This document shows positions 36,790 to 48,869 of a stretch of 64,000 nucleotides of DNA, piece after piece (the first letter of the stretch is position 1; every line of letters starts with the position of its first letter). Origin of the DNA: Magnolia sinica (lineage: Eukaryota; Streptophyta; Magnoliopsida; Magnoliales; Magnoliaceae). The notes under the pieces were generated by a model that saw only the letters and a list, made by a program, of their open reading frames with translations, was not told the origin of the DNA and did no database searches. The stretch is taken from assembly GCF_029962835.1 (NCBI RefSeq), contig NC_080574.1, positions 26,200,001-26,264,000 of the forward strand, written 5' to 3'. The translations under genes were made by a program, and so were the position numbers.

Positions 36790-38476
36790 GGACCACGAAA
36801 GGGAGCTATTTGATGCATTCATACTGCATGGAAACTCTTGCGTGACTTTCGTAGGCAGACGGGACGTAACTTTCACAAGGTGGATGGAACCACTTATTAG
36901 GATTAAATCCACACTGTCCATCAGGTGGACCACCCTCCGTTTGGACCAGGTCCCAAAAATCAGACCAATTCAAGACTCAGATGGACTAGACCGTCGCCAT
37001 GGGAGACAGAACAGCTGAGATGTCAAGTCCCAGCCCCCATTAAAATCGACCAATTTATGGACCTTGGACATTTTTTTTATATCCATCGAATCCACTCATC
37101 TGGCGAAACAGACCAGGCCGAATGCATTTCCTAATAAATCAAAACATTTCAAAACTTTATTTAGCCACACCAAGTTAATTTAGAGATTTTGAGAATGATT
37201 TTCAACTTTCCCACATGGTGTGGCCCACCTAAGTCATATTTGTACTTCTTTCAAGATCTATAGTGAAAATTTTTCTATACACCTGATGGACGAGGTGGAT
37301 CTGATAAATGCTTATTCATCGAAGTGCTAGCCAGGCCTTCCACGGTGGATCCCTGGGGGGGCATATCGAGCATGATCCTAAAAATAAAGCAGATCTAAAT
37401 CTTAGGCTGGCCACACGATAGGAAACAGTGGTGATTGAATACCCACCATTAAAAACTTCCGGAGGAACACTGGGATGTTTATTTTCCATCCAACCTATTG
37501 ATGAGGTCACAAAGACAAGGATACAGGGGACCACACAAATATCTGCTCGATTCAAAACTTTCGTGGCCTAGAAGAAATGTTCAACCACCCCATTAAAAAA
37601 CAAAAAAAAAAAATCCTCAGATTTGAGGTTTCAAATCTAAGATGCCTGTAGCTGATGGAGAAACAACAATTCTAGCAAGTGAATCTTTTGAATTGTGATT
37701 TCAGCCCTTGGAGACATATTACATCTAATACGACTAATTGCCTACTCGACTTGACTCGGTACTTTGACCGGATTGGACTTGGTCCAAGTTACTCCAGGCC
37801 AAACTTAGAGTCAGATCAGCTCAGGCATGCTGGACTTGGTACCGAGTCCGGTCAAGTTTGAGCCAGGCATATTTCAAAAACAGATTGAGTCAAGTCAACC
37901 CCAACTCAGTCCGGCTTGACTCGATGCCCAGCTCTACTCATGGTGGTACGTAGAACCGTTCAATCTGACAGGGACATCACCGCAGAATCCAAGGCCCCAA
38001 CATCCAACTGCTTCAATGTTCATAACTAATCTGATCCATTCCCCGTTTTTGGAACGGTTGGGATTTGTTATTGAGCAATCATGGCGGATTAAATCTGCTG
38101 ATCAATGGTTAGAAAAACCTATTGCTTCCGTACTGTCTCAATAGCCGTAAGTTCATTAAGTGGCTTTAAAAAATTCTTAGTTAAATGATTTTTAGTAAAT
38201 TTTGCATTTTAAAAAAAAAAAAATTTAACTGGTCCAGATCTTGAAATGACGGTAGGCAATGGGCCAAACGTTTCTTGGGCAAAATCAACATTTTGAAAAA
38301 TATTTGTTGGGCTTTCATAAAAATCTATACTTCCCACTTAAAATTTTCTGATCGATCCGTTGATTAAGTGGGCCATTTGTAAGCAAAGCAATAAACACTT
38401 GAGAGGGATGAATGGGTTGTGTGATTGAGGATTAGAATATCATATTTGGATGATATAAGACAGGTACACTTCAAGC
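36790..38476. other. Intergenic with worn MITE pieces
   Basis: About 36870-37280 and 37370-37590 carry degenerate core words of the foldback MITE family ('gatctaaatcttagg', 'gaaacagtggtgattgaa', 'ccatccaacctattgatgag'). An A run is at 37600-37612. 37730-37930 is rich in 'gactcg' and 'ggtccaagt' words like the hAT-type elements. No gene seen. Confidence 0.45.
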
Positions 38477-38631
38477 AGGCCCACCCACGGTGCCGGGCCC
38501 GATTATTCAAAATCCGGCCTTGAACCCACCTCAGGACCGTCCATTGCAAGGCCCACCCACGATGTCGGGCCAGATTATTCAAAATTCGGGCTTGAACCCA
38601 CCTCAGGACCGTCCATTGCCAGGCCCACACA
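38477..38631. repeat. 72-bp tandem repeat, two full copies and a stub
   Basis: Copies start at 38477, 38549 and 38621 with AGGCCCAC(C/A)CAC. The first two run through 'gattattcaaaat', 'ttgaacccacctcaggaccg' and 'tccattgc'. They differ at few positions. Confidence 0.9.
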
Positions 38632-39391
38632 CAGCATTTACACACATATTGCCGAGATTTTGGAATTATCGAGATTTTTTGCGAAAAATTCATTCAATTG
38701 TATTATCACGAACAGATTAAAAATTTTAAATTAATTCAATTTTTGCGACTTTATTGTGATTTTAATAAGTAAATAGTTAAAAGTTTAAATTAATTTAAAA
38801 TTTCCTATATTTTTAAATTATTTATAATTATTAATTTATATAAATATTTTTATAGTTTATTTTCAGCAAGAGAGAAAAACGTCGAATTACGTTAGTAAAT
38901 ATCCGATGAAATTCTCAAGCCAAGAAATTGACAAGAACGATGAGAGCATCCCGATTCTCTTAATAAATCATTTTTAATCAAGCAAGGGTATTCTCGTCAT
39001 TTAAAACTAATTGGTGGAGATTTTGGAAATCCACAGTCGCTCCGCCGTCTATATCGCATGCAAAGAATCTTAAACGCGTAAAACCGGATGGGTGGGATGT
39101 GTCTCCGCCACGTGTCAAAAGGCCTATCGCCTTCCATGGGTGGGTCCCACGGAGAGCGTCGTGGCTCAAGTGCCACCATGCTTTAGAACGTGTGGTGGGT
39201 CCCACTTTCTGGCCGTGGCTTTAAACTCTTCTGTCGGATTGCTGACGTGACATCCAATGGGTTGGACGCTGAAAGGTCGGGTGGGCCCACAGACCTCCAT
39301 TCCTTATTTGTTTGCTGGTCCCCGACGGGTTTTCGTGCGTGTGGGGCCCACGTTTGCGCTCCTTCTCTCATCCTCGAGCTCCAGGGGACAC
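38632..39391. other. Intergenic, no gene seen
   Basis: 38640-39000 is strongly AT-rich; 39030-39390 is GC-richer, with 'gtgggtccca' words. Short frames have no recognisable domain. Confidence 0.4.
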
Positions 39392-39895
39392 GGTTTGGCT
39401 AGTGACCCCAACAGCATCAAGTTAGCTGATGTCAAAGATCTATGGGCCCCACCATGATGTATGTGTTTTATCGATGTCGTGCATCCATTTTTTCAGCTCA
39501 TTTTCGGGCATGAGCCCAAAAATCAGTTAGATTCAAATTTCATGTGGACCACACCACAGGAAACAGTGGGGATTGAATGGTTACTGTTGAAAAGTTTTTG
39601 GGGGCCACAGAAGTTGTGGATCAAGCTGATATTTGTGTTTTTCCTTCATCCACGTCGGTGTGATCTTATCATAACAGTGGGTTCTAAGAAGTTTTTAAGG
39701 GTGGATATTCAATCTACACTGTTTTCCTGTGGTGAACCTCACCTGAGATTTGGATCTGCATTATTTTTAGGCTCATGCCCTAAAATGAGCTGTAAAAATG
39801 GATAGAGGGCATCAATAAAACACATACATCATGGTAGGGCCCACAGAGCTTTGACACCAGCTGGCTGGCTGGTGCTGTGGTCACTAGCCAAACCA
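39392..39895. mobile_element. Foldback MITE (MULE-like), GGTTTGGCTAG end type
   Basis: A 504-bp element whose ends are GGTTTGGCTAGTGACC and, complemented, TGGTTTGGCTAGTGACC. A probable 9-bp TSD, AGGGGACAC (39383-39391) and CGTGGACAC (39896-39904), matches at 7 of 9. This is one of the best-preserved copies: 'atgggccccaccatgatgta', 'gtggaccacaccacaggaaa' and the complementary right arm are clear. Central region unpaired. Confidence 0.85.
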
Positions 39896-39904
39896 CGTGG
39901 ACAC

Positions 39905-41082
39905 TGAGCAGGATGATATGCTAACTGTCCTCCAACGTTTAATTCCAGGGGCTCACAGCTGTGTGATCCCTGACATTCATTTGATGGAGGATTCCCCATT
40001 CGACCGCTTGAGCTAGGGGTAGCAATGGGCCAGGCTGGATCTGGGCCCTAGCCACGCTCAAATATTCAAGGCCCAGCCCACATGGGACTAGCACAGCAGG
40101 CGCAAACGGAGCCAACAAAATTGGACCAGACACATACCCGACCCGACCCGCTCGGCTTTACTGATAAAATCTCTATTTCCCACATGAATGTTCACAATCT
40201 ACCACTTTATCAAGTGGGTCACACATGCAGAATGTGTGTTGCCGGATCAAGGACTAAAATGGCATGTTTGTAGAATGTAAGACGGCCATGCTAAAAGAAC
40301 TCGAGTCCAAGTCCATCCAGGAAATTGATGGGTCATCCATGCCAGCCCCAAACTCAGCCCAATGGCCGAACCAAAAGATCTAAGCCAGGTCGGGCTCGTC
40401 AGGTCATGTGGGAGACAACATACCAACGGTCCAAATTGTTGAACCATGGCTCTATTTGCCAAAATTAAAAACCCAAGAACATTCTACAAGTTGCAGGCCA
40501 GACGAGTTGCATGGTCAGCTGGTCTGACTCAGTTGTATTGCCTGAGTCCCTAGTGACGAATCAGTCCAAATCAGCTCAATTCACCTCTAATTTCTGCTAG
40601 ATGTCTACTCCAGTCTGAGAGAGTCTGAGTTGACTCGGACGAGTTGCAAATGACTCGTCCAAATCTTAAAACCGTAGTGGGGCCATCATCAACAGCTTGC
40701 ATAACCAAACGACAGATCTTGTTCGTACAAACTCTAAGGCTTTAAGTACGGCTCATATACTTGAATTAAAGGAGATTAATGCTAAGTGTGAGATTACTGT
40801 TGTGTCAGGATCTGATAAAAGAGGTGAGATTTCCAGCTGACCCATAAAAAAACTCGGTTCTGAAATGGACTTGGGTCTGACTCGGGAAGACTCAGCTGAC
40901 TCAACAGAGACTCGAATCGAGTCACCCGGTTGGTGAAGGCGCTTTATTAAATAAATAAAAATAACCATGAAAAGTGAATGGGAGTCAAACCTACAACCTA
41001 TAACGAAGACAAGCAAGAACCTAAAACAAAAGACGACATGTTAAGTTATTGTTTATTGTAGTATTTTATATTACTAGAACAG
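39905..41082. other. Intergenic; part of a GGGTAGCAATGGG-type repeat
   Basis: From 40014, 'taggggtagcaatgggccag' resembles the left end of the TAGGG-type hAT-like elements, but no matching right end was found. The stretch 40490-40930 is rich in 'gactcag' and 'ctgactcg' words. No gene seen. Confidence 0.4.
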
Positions 41083-41555
41083 GGAAACGGTACTACGAGA
41101 TCGGCCTCTGTGGGCCCTACTGTGATCTATGTCGGACGCCCACACCATGCATTAGGTGGGGGTCCCCTCTAAGTTATGGGATATCCCAAAAATCAGCTGT
41201 ATCCGGAGCTTAAGTGGGCCATACCATCTGAAACCATATGAAATTGTGCCTAAAACCACTTAGTGGGCCCCACCTAAGTTTTGATAGGGCTGAAACTTAG
41301 TGTGACCACTCATCCAAGTGGGACACGCACAATGGATGGCTAGATTTCTGAACCACATCTCATTGGGACATATATATGATCATAAAGGTTTCGGAGAGTA
41401 TCTATTATCTGTGGTGTAGCCCACCTAAGTTGTTGATTGGCTTGATTTTTAGGCAGCGACCCAATATGGAAAGATGCTTCTGATTGATGGGGGTGGATGT
41501 CTGACATAGATCAAGGTGGGACCATCCCATGAGGTCGGCCTCATAATACCTTTAT
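41083..41555. mobile_element. Foldback MITE, second subfamily (GGTCGGCCTC ends)
   Basis: Left end GGAAACGGTACTACGAGATC pairs with a right end whose complement contains AAAGGTATTATGAGGCCGACC. The inside has 'tgggccctactgtgatctat' and 'ttaagtgggccataccatc', and the right arm 'gacatagatcaaggtgggac'. Related to, but distinct from, the main family; 43172-43602 is the same subfamily. No TSD recognised. Confidence 0.6.
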
Positions 41556-42159
41556 TTTAATGTATAAAGCTTAAATAATTTCAACAAACTCATTTATTTT
41601 TAATATCATAATTATTAATATTGACACGATTTGAGTCGAGTCTTCAAGTGAACTTGCCCCAACTAACATTTGAATTTTTGAACAATGATAAAACTTCCCT
41701 AAAGGCCTATGTGGCCCATCTTATTCTGTATATGTCATCAAAGCCATTCATTAGATACCCTCCAAGAAGAAGAATAAAACTCATATAATTGATTTTAGAA
41801 CTCTGTGTCATCAGAAAGATACAGATTAAAAGCATAAACTAATTTAAGCACGTCTTTTTCAAAAAATCATTCTATTCGGATTTTTAAAAAATTATGAGAT
41901 TTTAAAAATAGATATTGGCTGTCACCATCCATCGACGAAATTAAGTAGGTAATTTTTTTTAGCGGAGAGAGGTCATCCACGCAAGGATTACTTGAAAATG
42001 AAGGATTTGAGAAAGGTGAGTAATGATATTAATCCACCATTTTATTACCTACGTAATAATTCCAAAAAAATAAAATAATAAAATAAAAACCATTTTAATA
42101 GAAGTTCTGTATTTTAATTTTATTTATATGTAATTTATGAGCTCACATGCGCTTATGAA
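41556..42159. other. Intergenic, AT-rich, no gene seen
   Basis: Nothing recognisable besides A/T runs at about 42064-42090. Confidence 0.4.
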
Positions 42160-42449
42160 TAGGGGTGCACACGGGTCGGTTCGGTCCGGTCCTAGGGTGA
42201 AATCGGTACCGAATCATTCCTAACAGTTCGAGGATATTCGGAACCGGAACCAAATTGTTAGCACTCTAGAACCAAATCGGAACCGGACCGTTAAAACCGT
42301 TTCGATTCCGAATCGGTTCCACAATTCTGGGCAAAGACCAGTGACAAAGAGAGAGATAGCAGTAAGAGAGAGGACTAGAGAGAGAGAGAGAGAGAGAGAG
42401 AGAGCCACAGCAAGGTTAGGGGGTCAGTGTGAATAGGGGTTAGGGTATT

Positions 42450-42503
<54 letters not shown>

Positions 42504-42710
42504 TTCAATTCCTGGTTTGGTTCTAAGTTCGGTTCTATGGATCGGTTCACAGATCGGTTCAATTCTACGTACTCCTAAATCGAGAACCGAACTGATGTAA
42601 TCGGTTCTTTGATTTTTGAAACTGAAACTGGAAGCGGTGCGCTCTAGAATTGGACCGTTGGTCGATTCTGGTCCGGTTCCACATTTCAACCAATTTGATG
42701 TGCACACCTA
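42160..42710. mobile_element. hAT-type MITE with two microsatellites
   Basis: A 551-bp element with inverted ends TAGGGGTGCACAC and GTGCACACCTA, flanked by the 8-bp pair CTTATGAA (42152-42159) and CTTATAAA (42711-42718), 7 of 8 matching. The two arms share 'ggttcggt.cggt' and 'aaccggaacc' words that pair. The centre contains an (AG)n run (42376-42406) and a (TA)n run (42454-42501). Confidence 0.75.
42376..42501. repeat. (AG)n and (TA)n microsatellites
   Basis: (AG)n at 42376-42406 and (TA)n at 42454-42501, separated by about 47 bases. Both lie inside the hAT-type MITE, so they probably grew after it inserted. Confidence 0.95.
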
Positions 42711-43171
42711 CTTATAAAGCCATATTTTTTGCTTTTTCTAGTCAAAGCCGCCTTGCTGTTGTTGTAGTCTCATGTGGTCTTATATTATATTAGTGGCTAT
42801 GACTGCAAGGCACACGAAGAGAGATAAGTAATTTTCCCAACAAGAAAGGGTGAATATCCTACCTTGGCGTTACAATTGATAATTAGGCATTTTGAATTAT
42901 ACACATAGCATGCATTGATACAATTAAACCGTCCAAATTGTGAGGCCCACATTAGATAGGCTATTCTTTAAAATTAGATTAATTTAATATTTTTAATCTT
43001 TGATTAATATTTATTTATTTGTTGAATTTAGATCATTAAAGGATTTTTTAATCATCCATTAATTAACTTCCAATCACATGATTAAAGAATCAAGTCACGT
43101 ACACGTGATTTGTATAATTACTCTTGATTTCATGCTTAGTTCTTGTGAACACAATTATATTATGCAAAATG
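42711..43171. other. Intergenic, AT-rich
   Basis: Contains 'accgtccaaattgtgaggcc' and 'cacattagatagg', words shared with the repeat at about 47180-47530. No gene seen. Confidence 0.4.
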
Positions 43172-43602
43172 GAAATGATACCGTGAGGTCAAATTTCAGG
43201 GAGCTTTCCATGATGTCGAGCACTGTGGGCCCCAACATGATGTCTGACAGACATCCATCCCATCAACCAGATGCACCGTTTCATGGTGAGCCATGGGTCT
43301 AAAAATCACTCCAAGCCACGACTTAGGTGGACCACATCACAGATAACGGCTGAGAGCGGATGTCTGACTTTTAGAAAACTCAGGTGGCCCATCAAGTGCT
43401 TTAGATGTTTTAGAAATCATTTCTCATCATTTCAAATGGTGTGGCCTACCTGAATTCTGGATATAGCTGGTTTTTGGCACATCCCATGACGTAGAGAGGG
43501 ACTTACTAAATGGCATAGATGTCCATCACACACCACGGTGGGGCCCACAGATCTCGACCTCAGGGGAAGCTCCCATGAGGTCGATCTGATATTACCTTTT
43601 CC
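43172..43602. mobile_element. Foldback MITE, second subfamily
   Basis: 431 bp. Left GGAAATGATACCGTGAGGTC and right end complement GGAAAAGGTAATATCAGATC pair over about 40 bases, including 'gggagctt.cc' in both. The core has 'actgtgggccccaacatgat' and 'caccacggtggggcccacag'. No TSD seen. Confidence 0.65.
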
Positions 43603-44137
43603 CCCTCTCAAAAATATCAGTCTCAATTGCTACGCTACCAGAGTAGGTAGATTCGCAGGTACTAGAAGTCGTACATGTGAACGAAAATCAAACCCATGCA
43701 GCTCTCCTTTGCTTAGTGGGTCCCCAAATCAGGTTGGTGGAACAATCCTAACCACCATAGGACTATTATATTTCATTTCAACCTGGTGTACCTTATTTTT
43801 GACATTTCTTAGAATAACCAATTAAAAAAGAATGTGTCATTTCACGAGATATATACAACATGAGTAATATCGGTAAAGATAGGTGAAGCGCTTTCTATGC
43901 TGATTACGGTGTTATACGTCAGATACTAGACAGAAGCGTGATCGAGAGGCTCGAAAGACAAACTATACTAGAGAGAGACGTGCTAAGGCGGTTACTTGCT
44001 ATAACCGACTGGACATGAAAAGAAGCAATGGATGACTATAATGAGGAAATCTATAAATGATAAAGGAATTCAACGAATCAAAGTGTTTCATACAAACCCC
44101 ATCAAACCAATCAAGCATATTCTTCAATTATACCATT
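43603..44137. other. Intergenic, no gene seen
   Basis: Ordinary composition. No repeat structure or gene recognised. Confidence 0.4.
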
Positions 44138-44765
44138 TAGTGGTCGTTTGTTGGCACCGTGGATTGGAGGGGTTTTGAGGTAATTAGAAATCCCCTGGTT
44201 GTTTATCAGCATAAAGTAATTGGGGGTTTCAAATTCAAGGGGTTTCCAATCCCCTCTTTGAGGTGGTTTGTAATCCACAGGGAGAGCTTGGATTACACCT
44301 AAAATCATTTCAATAGTTGCATGTGTAACATGTGTGCCACCATACACTATCATTCTATTGGGCACATGGCTCACTAATGACGATCAGCACCGTCAAAACA
44401 TTGTTCATGTAAATTAGCACTGTCCAAACATTGTCCATGTATATCAACGATTAAAAATTGGTTACTCACTCAGACATGATCTTGTGCTTGTGGCCCATCT
44501 GAGACTTGGAATTTCATCATTTTTGGGAAAATATATTTCAACAACTTATCACAACCATTGTGTCAAAAATTACATATCTCACCAATTAGAGATATTAAAG
44601 TTAATTTAGTAATTAAATTCAAACCCCTGTAGATATATCATGGATAGGTACTTTTGGTTTAAAGTTGATTTACACTCTAGGGTGCCAAACACACTGGGAG
44701 GATTGTAAATCCAGGGGGTTTCTAATCCTAGGGGATCCAAATCCATGCTCCAAAATAGGCCCTTA
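44138..44765. mobile_element. hAT-like MITE related to the PB1 intron insertion
   Basis: About 628 bp. The left end TAGTGGTCGTTTGTTGGCAC and the right end, complemented TAAGGGCCTATTTTGGAGC, pair imperfectly, followed by 'tggattgg'. The inside has 'ggggtttccaatcccc' and 'gggtgccaaacacact', like the GTGCCAAACAGA words of 17024-17451. No TSD recognised. Confidence 0.6.
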
Positions 44766-45857
44766 TGTTCCTTACCATAAATTATCTTTTACATTCATTA
44801 GCATAACCAGTAGCTTAATCCTATATAGAAGTAGCAGTAACTCAATAGCTATAATCCTTAGTTGTAATTTGAATCTACATTGATATGTTGGACGATTTTC
44901 ATTGCAATTCAAGCCGTTCAAATGTGTTTTCCAGTTACTTCTTGTGATCGACTGTAAATGTTTTATTTTTATCCATTGTTTTTGTATTTGAAAGTCTTTT
45001 AGTAAGTAAATCAACAAGCAATCCATTCTCCAAGGATGAACCCTATCCTACTATGATTGTTTTATTATTTTAAACAACAACTTGTGAGTGATTAAATAGG
45101 CGACCATTCTCCTCATATCTCAGTCAGATAAGTTCAATTCTGACATATCTTACTATCCTGCTGCTTGGGGTCAACCCGCACAATACCTAGTGACCAAATT
45201 CTTGAATTCGGTATATAATGAACAACACGATCATCAAATAAATGTCCACTGATTTGATAGTCTGATAACCAAATAATCGTAATTTTTGGTTCACGGTATT
45301 TCTAACTAACTTATTCGATTATCAATGGATGGTTGGTTTGTCTGACTAGTGTGATTTTTATTTTTTACAACTGATATTGCATACATACCCCATCCAGGAT
45401 CCACGTGATCCAAGTTGCCTGGACAGATGCGCACGACTCTCGCATTTGACGAGAATGAGTCACCACGTGTAAGGATTATTCCGTCGGTGTAGCATCAGGG
45501 CACCGTCCATCATATTAGGGTCCAGTTTATGAACTGTACGGATCTAGTATATGTGCGCCACGTGTATGAACGTAAAGTGCTTGATAACAACTAAGAAGCA
45601 GGGATAGAGGGACCGAAGGACCGGAATCCTCTACAGCACCACCACCGGTTGTCGAAAGAGCGGGCAACATCCAAGCTTTGTGGGCCAACACTCTGTTTAT
45701 ATACATCCAGTCCATTCATCAGTTGTGACACGTCATCTTAGGACCTAAGCCCAGTAGTCAGGCCGATCCAAAACTTAGGTGGGCCACGCTACAGGGAATA
45801 GCTGGTATAGGATGCTCACCGTAGAAACCATCGGAAATATACGAAAGCGTACAACAC
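44766..45857. other. Intergenic, no gene seen
   Basis: 44766-45370 is AT-rich with no structure. 45480-45850 has MITE-like words ('ccagtccattcatcagttgt', 'aacttaggtgggccacgcta'), so it contains part of a worn foldback copy. Confidence 0.4.
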
Positions 45858-46395
45858 CCCCTAGTGGCACGACGTGGCTCAGGCTCCGTAGGCCACACCG
45901 TGATGTATGTGTTTTATCCACACCGTCCATTTCTTTTCTGTGCGTGAGCCCAAAAACGAGTCCGATCCAAAGATCAAGTGGACCACACCACAGGAAACAG
46001 CAGGGACGAAGACGCCCACCGTTGAAACCTTCCTACGGCCCACAGTCAATGTTTTTTGCCATCCACCCTATCATAAGGTCACACAGACCCGGATGAAAGG
46101 AGAGCACAAATATCAGCTTGATCCAAAACTGCTGTGGCCCTCAAAAAGTTTTCAACGGTGGGCGTTCAAACCTTCCGATCGTGTGGTCCACTTGATATTT
46201 GTATCTGCTCTCGTGAAACATGATCTTTGGCTCGCTGGGAAAGGTGGTTTTGCAAAACCTCGGGAGACATGGCCTGCCTCGTAACTTAAAATGAGCTGGC
46301 AAAATAGGTGGACAGCATGGACGAAATGCATACATCACGCTGGGCCCCGTAGAAGTTGGGCTATGTCCTGCCACCAGCTGGCAAAACGCACGGAT
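45858..46395. mobile_element. Foldback MITE (MULE-like)
   Basis: Left core 'ggccacaccgtgatgtatgt' and 'ccacaccgtccatttc'; right core 'ggacgaaatgcatacatcac' and 'gctgggccccgtagaagttg', with 'tcctgccaccagctgg' near the right border. Arms pair over about 200 bases each. A foreign-looking 'ctcgctgggaaaggtggttt' stretch at about 46230-46270 interrupts the right arm. Limits approximate. Confidence 0.65.
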
Positions 46396-46472
46396 TACAT
46401 CGTACGTACATACATCAAGGTGGGAGCCACGTAGTCGCGCCACGACGGTTTAGGGTTTCAGGGTGATGGCGG

Positions 46473-47132
46473 TAGGGCTGAAAGTTGGGCGGGTTCAACC
46501 CTACTTACCCATGACTGACCCGGCATTGGGTTAGGCTTGGGCAGGATGTATCGGGTTTGGTTTCGAGCTTGGGCTATACAAACACCGGCCTGATAAAACT
46601 TGGGTCTGGCTCGAGTTGAGATCTCGAGTTGCCTGACCCAATCCGAACCCGGTCAATATATAAGTTCCTTAAAAATTAATTATAATTGAGTGTTGATCAT
46701 CTGTATTGAAGGCACTAGAAATTCCAGTGCCATCGGGTTTCATTGGTCCACGTCATTTCCGATGACTCAAGCTAACAAGATATGCTGAATTTCTCTCTCC
46801 ATAATAAACTGCTTGATACACAATATGGCTTTTAAATGAGTAGTTGTCCTCTATTTTAACTTGGTTGTTTAGAAAAAATAAACTTTCTATGATAAATAAT
46901 GACATATATAATTAATAAAATTATAAGTAAACGTGTATTGAAAATATAATAGACTAATGTAATAATGAAAATATTAACATATATCTACCCGTCCAACCCG
47001 GTTAACCCGACCGAGCCGCTTGGGTTGGACTTGGGTTAAGAATTCTCAACCCAAGGTTGGGTTAGGTTGGGTTGAGGTACGGGAACCTTCGGTTGGGCTA
47101 GGTTGAGCACCAACCCGCGACTTTCAACCCCA
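46473..47132. mobile_element. hAT-type MITE with perfect 8-bp TSD
   Basis: A 660-bp element with ends TAGGGCTGAAAGTTGGGC and, complemented, TGGGGTTGAAAGTCGCGGG. It is flanked by identical GATGGCGG at 46465-46472 and 47133-47140. The ends are rich in 'gggttgg' and 'caacccg' words; the centre is AT-rich. No transposase. Confidence 0.88.
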
Positions 47133-47159
47133 GATGGCGGGTGCTGCGGCAATCATAGA

Positions 47160-47535
47160 ATTTTTTTTAAAAATGATACTCCGTTATGGAGTGATAGTCC
47201 ATACGCATGCACTCACAAATTGTGCACGTGGCACAAATCTAACTCAAATTAAACCGCCCAAAATCTTGACCCCACATTAGATGGTCACAAACGAAGATTC
47301 AATTAAATCTCATAATCCTACGTGTCTCGATTGGTGAACATAAAATGAACGGTTGAAATGGAAAATAGGAAACTGTCCAAATTCAACCAACAAACCGTCG
47401 ATTACCTCTCCCATAGGGCACGTGACTTGCCTATCAATCTGATCTTGAAGTAATGACCTATCTACATTGGGTCACACAATCTGGACGGTTTGACTTAAAT
47501 GACGTCCGTGTAACCCTAAAACAAGGTAAGGAATA
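47160..47535. repeat. Interspersed repeat of unknown class
   Basis: The stretch 'gagtgatagtccatacgcat' followed by 'gcactcac' and 'cacgtggca' reappears, diverged, at about 55325-55400; 'ccccacattagatggtcac' reappears at about 42945. Left and right parts pair only loosely ('aaaccgcccaaa' against 'ggacggttt'). Could be another MITE family. Confidence 0.45.
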
Positions 47536-48422
47536 TAGGCATGGGCCCACCAGATCCACTTAAATTAATCTCGCGGACTACACAATTTCTACAACCATTT
47601 CAAACAGTAACTAAAGAAACCCAAAAATATTGAGTCGGCATCTTTGTACAGTATACGCTAGTTTTCAATTTGGACCATTGGGGCAGATGGATCCGTAATC
47701 CAGGCCGTTCGTCTGCTGAATCTTGCTGTGGATGGACCACAATCTTAAAAAAAACTCCCCGATAGTATTATCTCAACCGTTCTTTTGTGGGTAATACCGA
47801 TTAAGGAGAGAAATCAACACGGGTCCACGTTCAACTGCATAGTGTCCTAAGATTGGCCGATGGTAGCTTCCAATACTAGAGATTTTTGGAGAGTGGTCCA
47901 TCCAAGATGGGATGCAACAGACTAGTGGCCTAGATTACCATCCGATGGGCCCCAGTTGTCGGAATCAGAAACGTGCGAGAACAGTGCAAACACGCAGGAA
48001 CGTACAACGTATAACTCCAGTTGACTAATAATACAGAAATAGTACTTTTGCCTCTGTCGCGATTCAGAATCCACCGTGTGTCGCTGCCCACAGGGTCCAC
48101 ATGCCGAGAAAGTCGATTTGAACGGTCCATATTTTCTGAACGAATGTGGGTAACATACCGTTTCGTAGTTACGCTTCATCGATAATCCTAATCTTTGATT
48201 TGAGAGTTGAATGCGAGCCATTGAAAATCCTTTTTAATCGTTCTAAATTCATATGCAGACAGTGATCTGCAAATGTTTAGAGTACAGGTTGCACAATATG
48301 GACGGTGCTGATCACCAGACAAACTAGCACGTGGGCCTCAGTGAGCTGCGACAGACGCTAGATCCAAAACAACGACAGATGGAAGACGAACTCTAAAATA
48401 TTTAAAAAATAAAAATAATTAA
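47536..48422. other. Intergenic and 3' flank of the 148-aa gene
   Basis: Nothing coding recognised. The part next to 48423 would be the gene's 3' UTR. 'gggccc' words at 47540-47560 and 47945 suggest traces of repeats. Confidence 0.4.
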
Positions 48423-48869
48423 TTAAGAAAATCCGAAAAGGCGCTTACAGGCTTTCAGGATACTGCCCCTCTTCTTCCTAGATCTCATCTGCATCATGTC
48501 CACACCATCAGGTGGAGGAGGAGAGAGTGGGCCCCACTGATCATGGATCCTGCAATACCCTTCTGATACGGATGAGGATTTCCTCATTGAGAAGGCTCTC
48601 CTTACAGAAGGCCTTCCAAACTTCTGAGAAGAAGTAGAAGAGTAGGAAGAAACAGAGTAGTTCCTTCTCAAAATCACCCCAAATCTCTGCCCTTCATCTT
48701 CTTCGATCTTTGCTTCTTCTTCCTCCGCGAACGGTTCACGGGCCTTGTTGCTGGTTATTGTGATTTGGGGTCGTTGGGTTTTTGCAGGAGGAGAGAGGGA
48801 GACGTCTGAAAAATCAACGGATCTTGATCTGGTGGGGTTGAATGCTCTGATCTTTGTATACCCATCCAT
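48423..48869 (-). CDS. Uncharacterised basic protein, 148 aa, single exon
   Basis: Function not recognised. The ATG at 48869 has a good context (ACCATGG), and the frame ends in GSILKACKRLFGFS followed by TAA. The protein is Ser- and Arg-rich: an N-terminal TRSRSVDF-type segment, an acidic stretch around EEEEAKIEEDEG (residues about 50-61), a Ser-rich SVSSYSSTSS block, then RRAFSMRKSSSVSEGYCRIHDQ and a basic C-terminus RSRKKRGSIL. This order (acidic patch, RRSF-like motif, SSSVSE.Y.RI, basic ...ACKRLFG tail) resembles small plant-specific proteins of unknown function that I recall. No signal peptide or membrane segment. Phosphorylation-prone and possibly nuclear, by composition only. Codon use and GC content are higher than in the flanks, which supports a real gene. 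Confidence 0.75.
   Translation of the reverse strand: MDGYTKIRAFNPTRSRSVDFSDVSLSPPAKTQRPQITITSNKAREPFAEEEEAKIEEDEGQRFGVILRRNYSVSSYSSTSSQKFGRPSVRRAFSMRKSSSVSEGYCRIHDQWGPLSPPPPDGVDMMQMRSRKKRGSILKACKRLFGFS

Noticed and set aside
45779-46284. Overlapping frames of 105 and 125 codons
   Set aside because: They lie across a foldback MITE; the words match other MITE copies.
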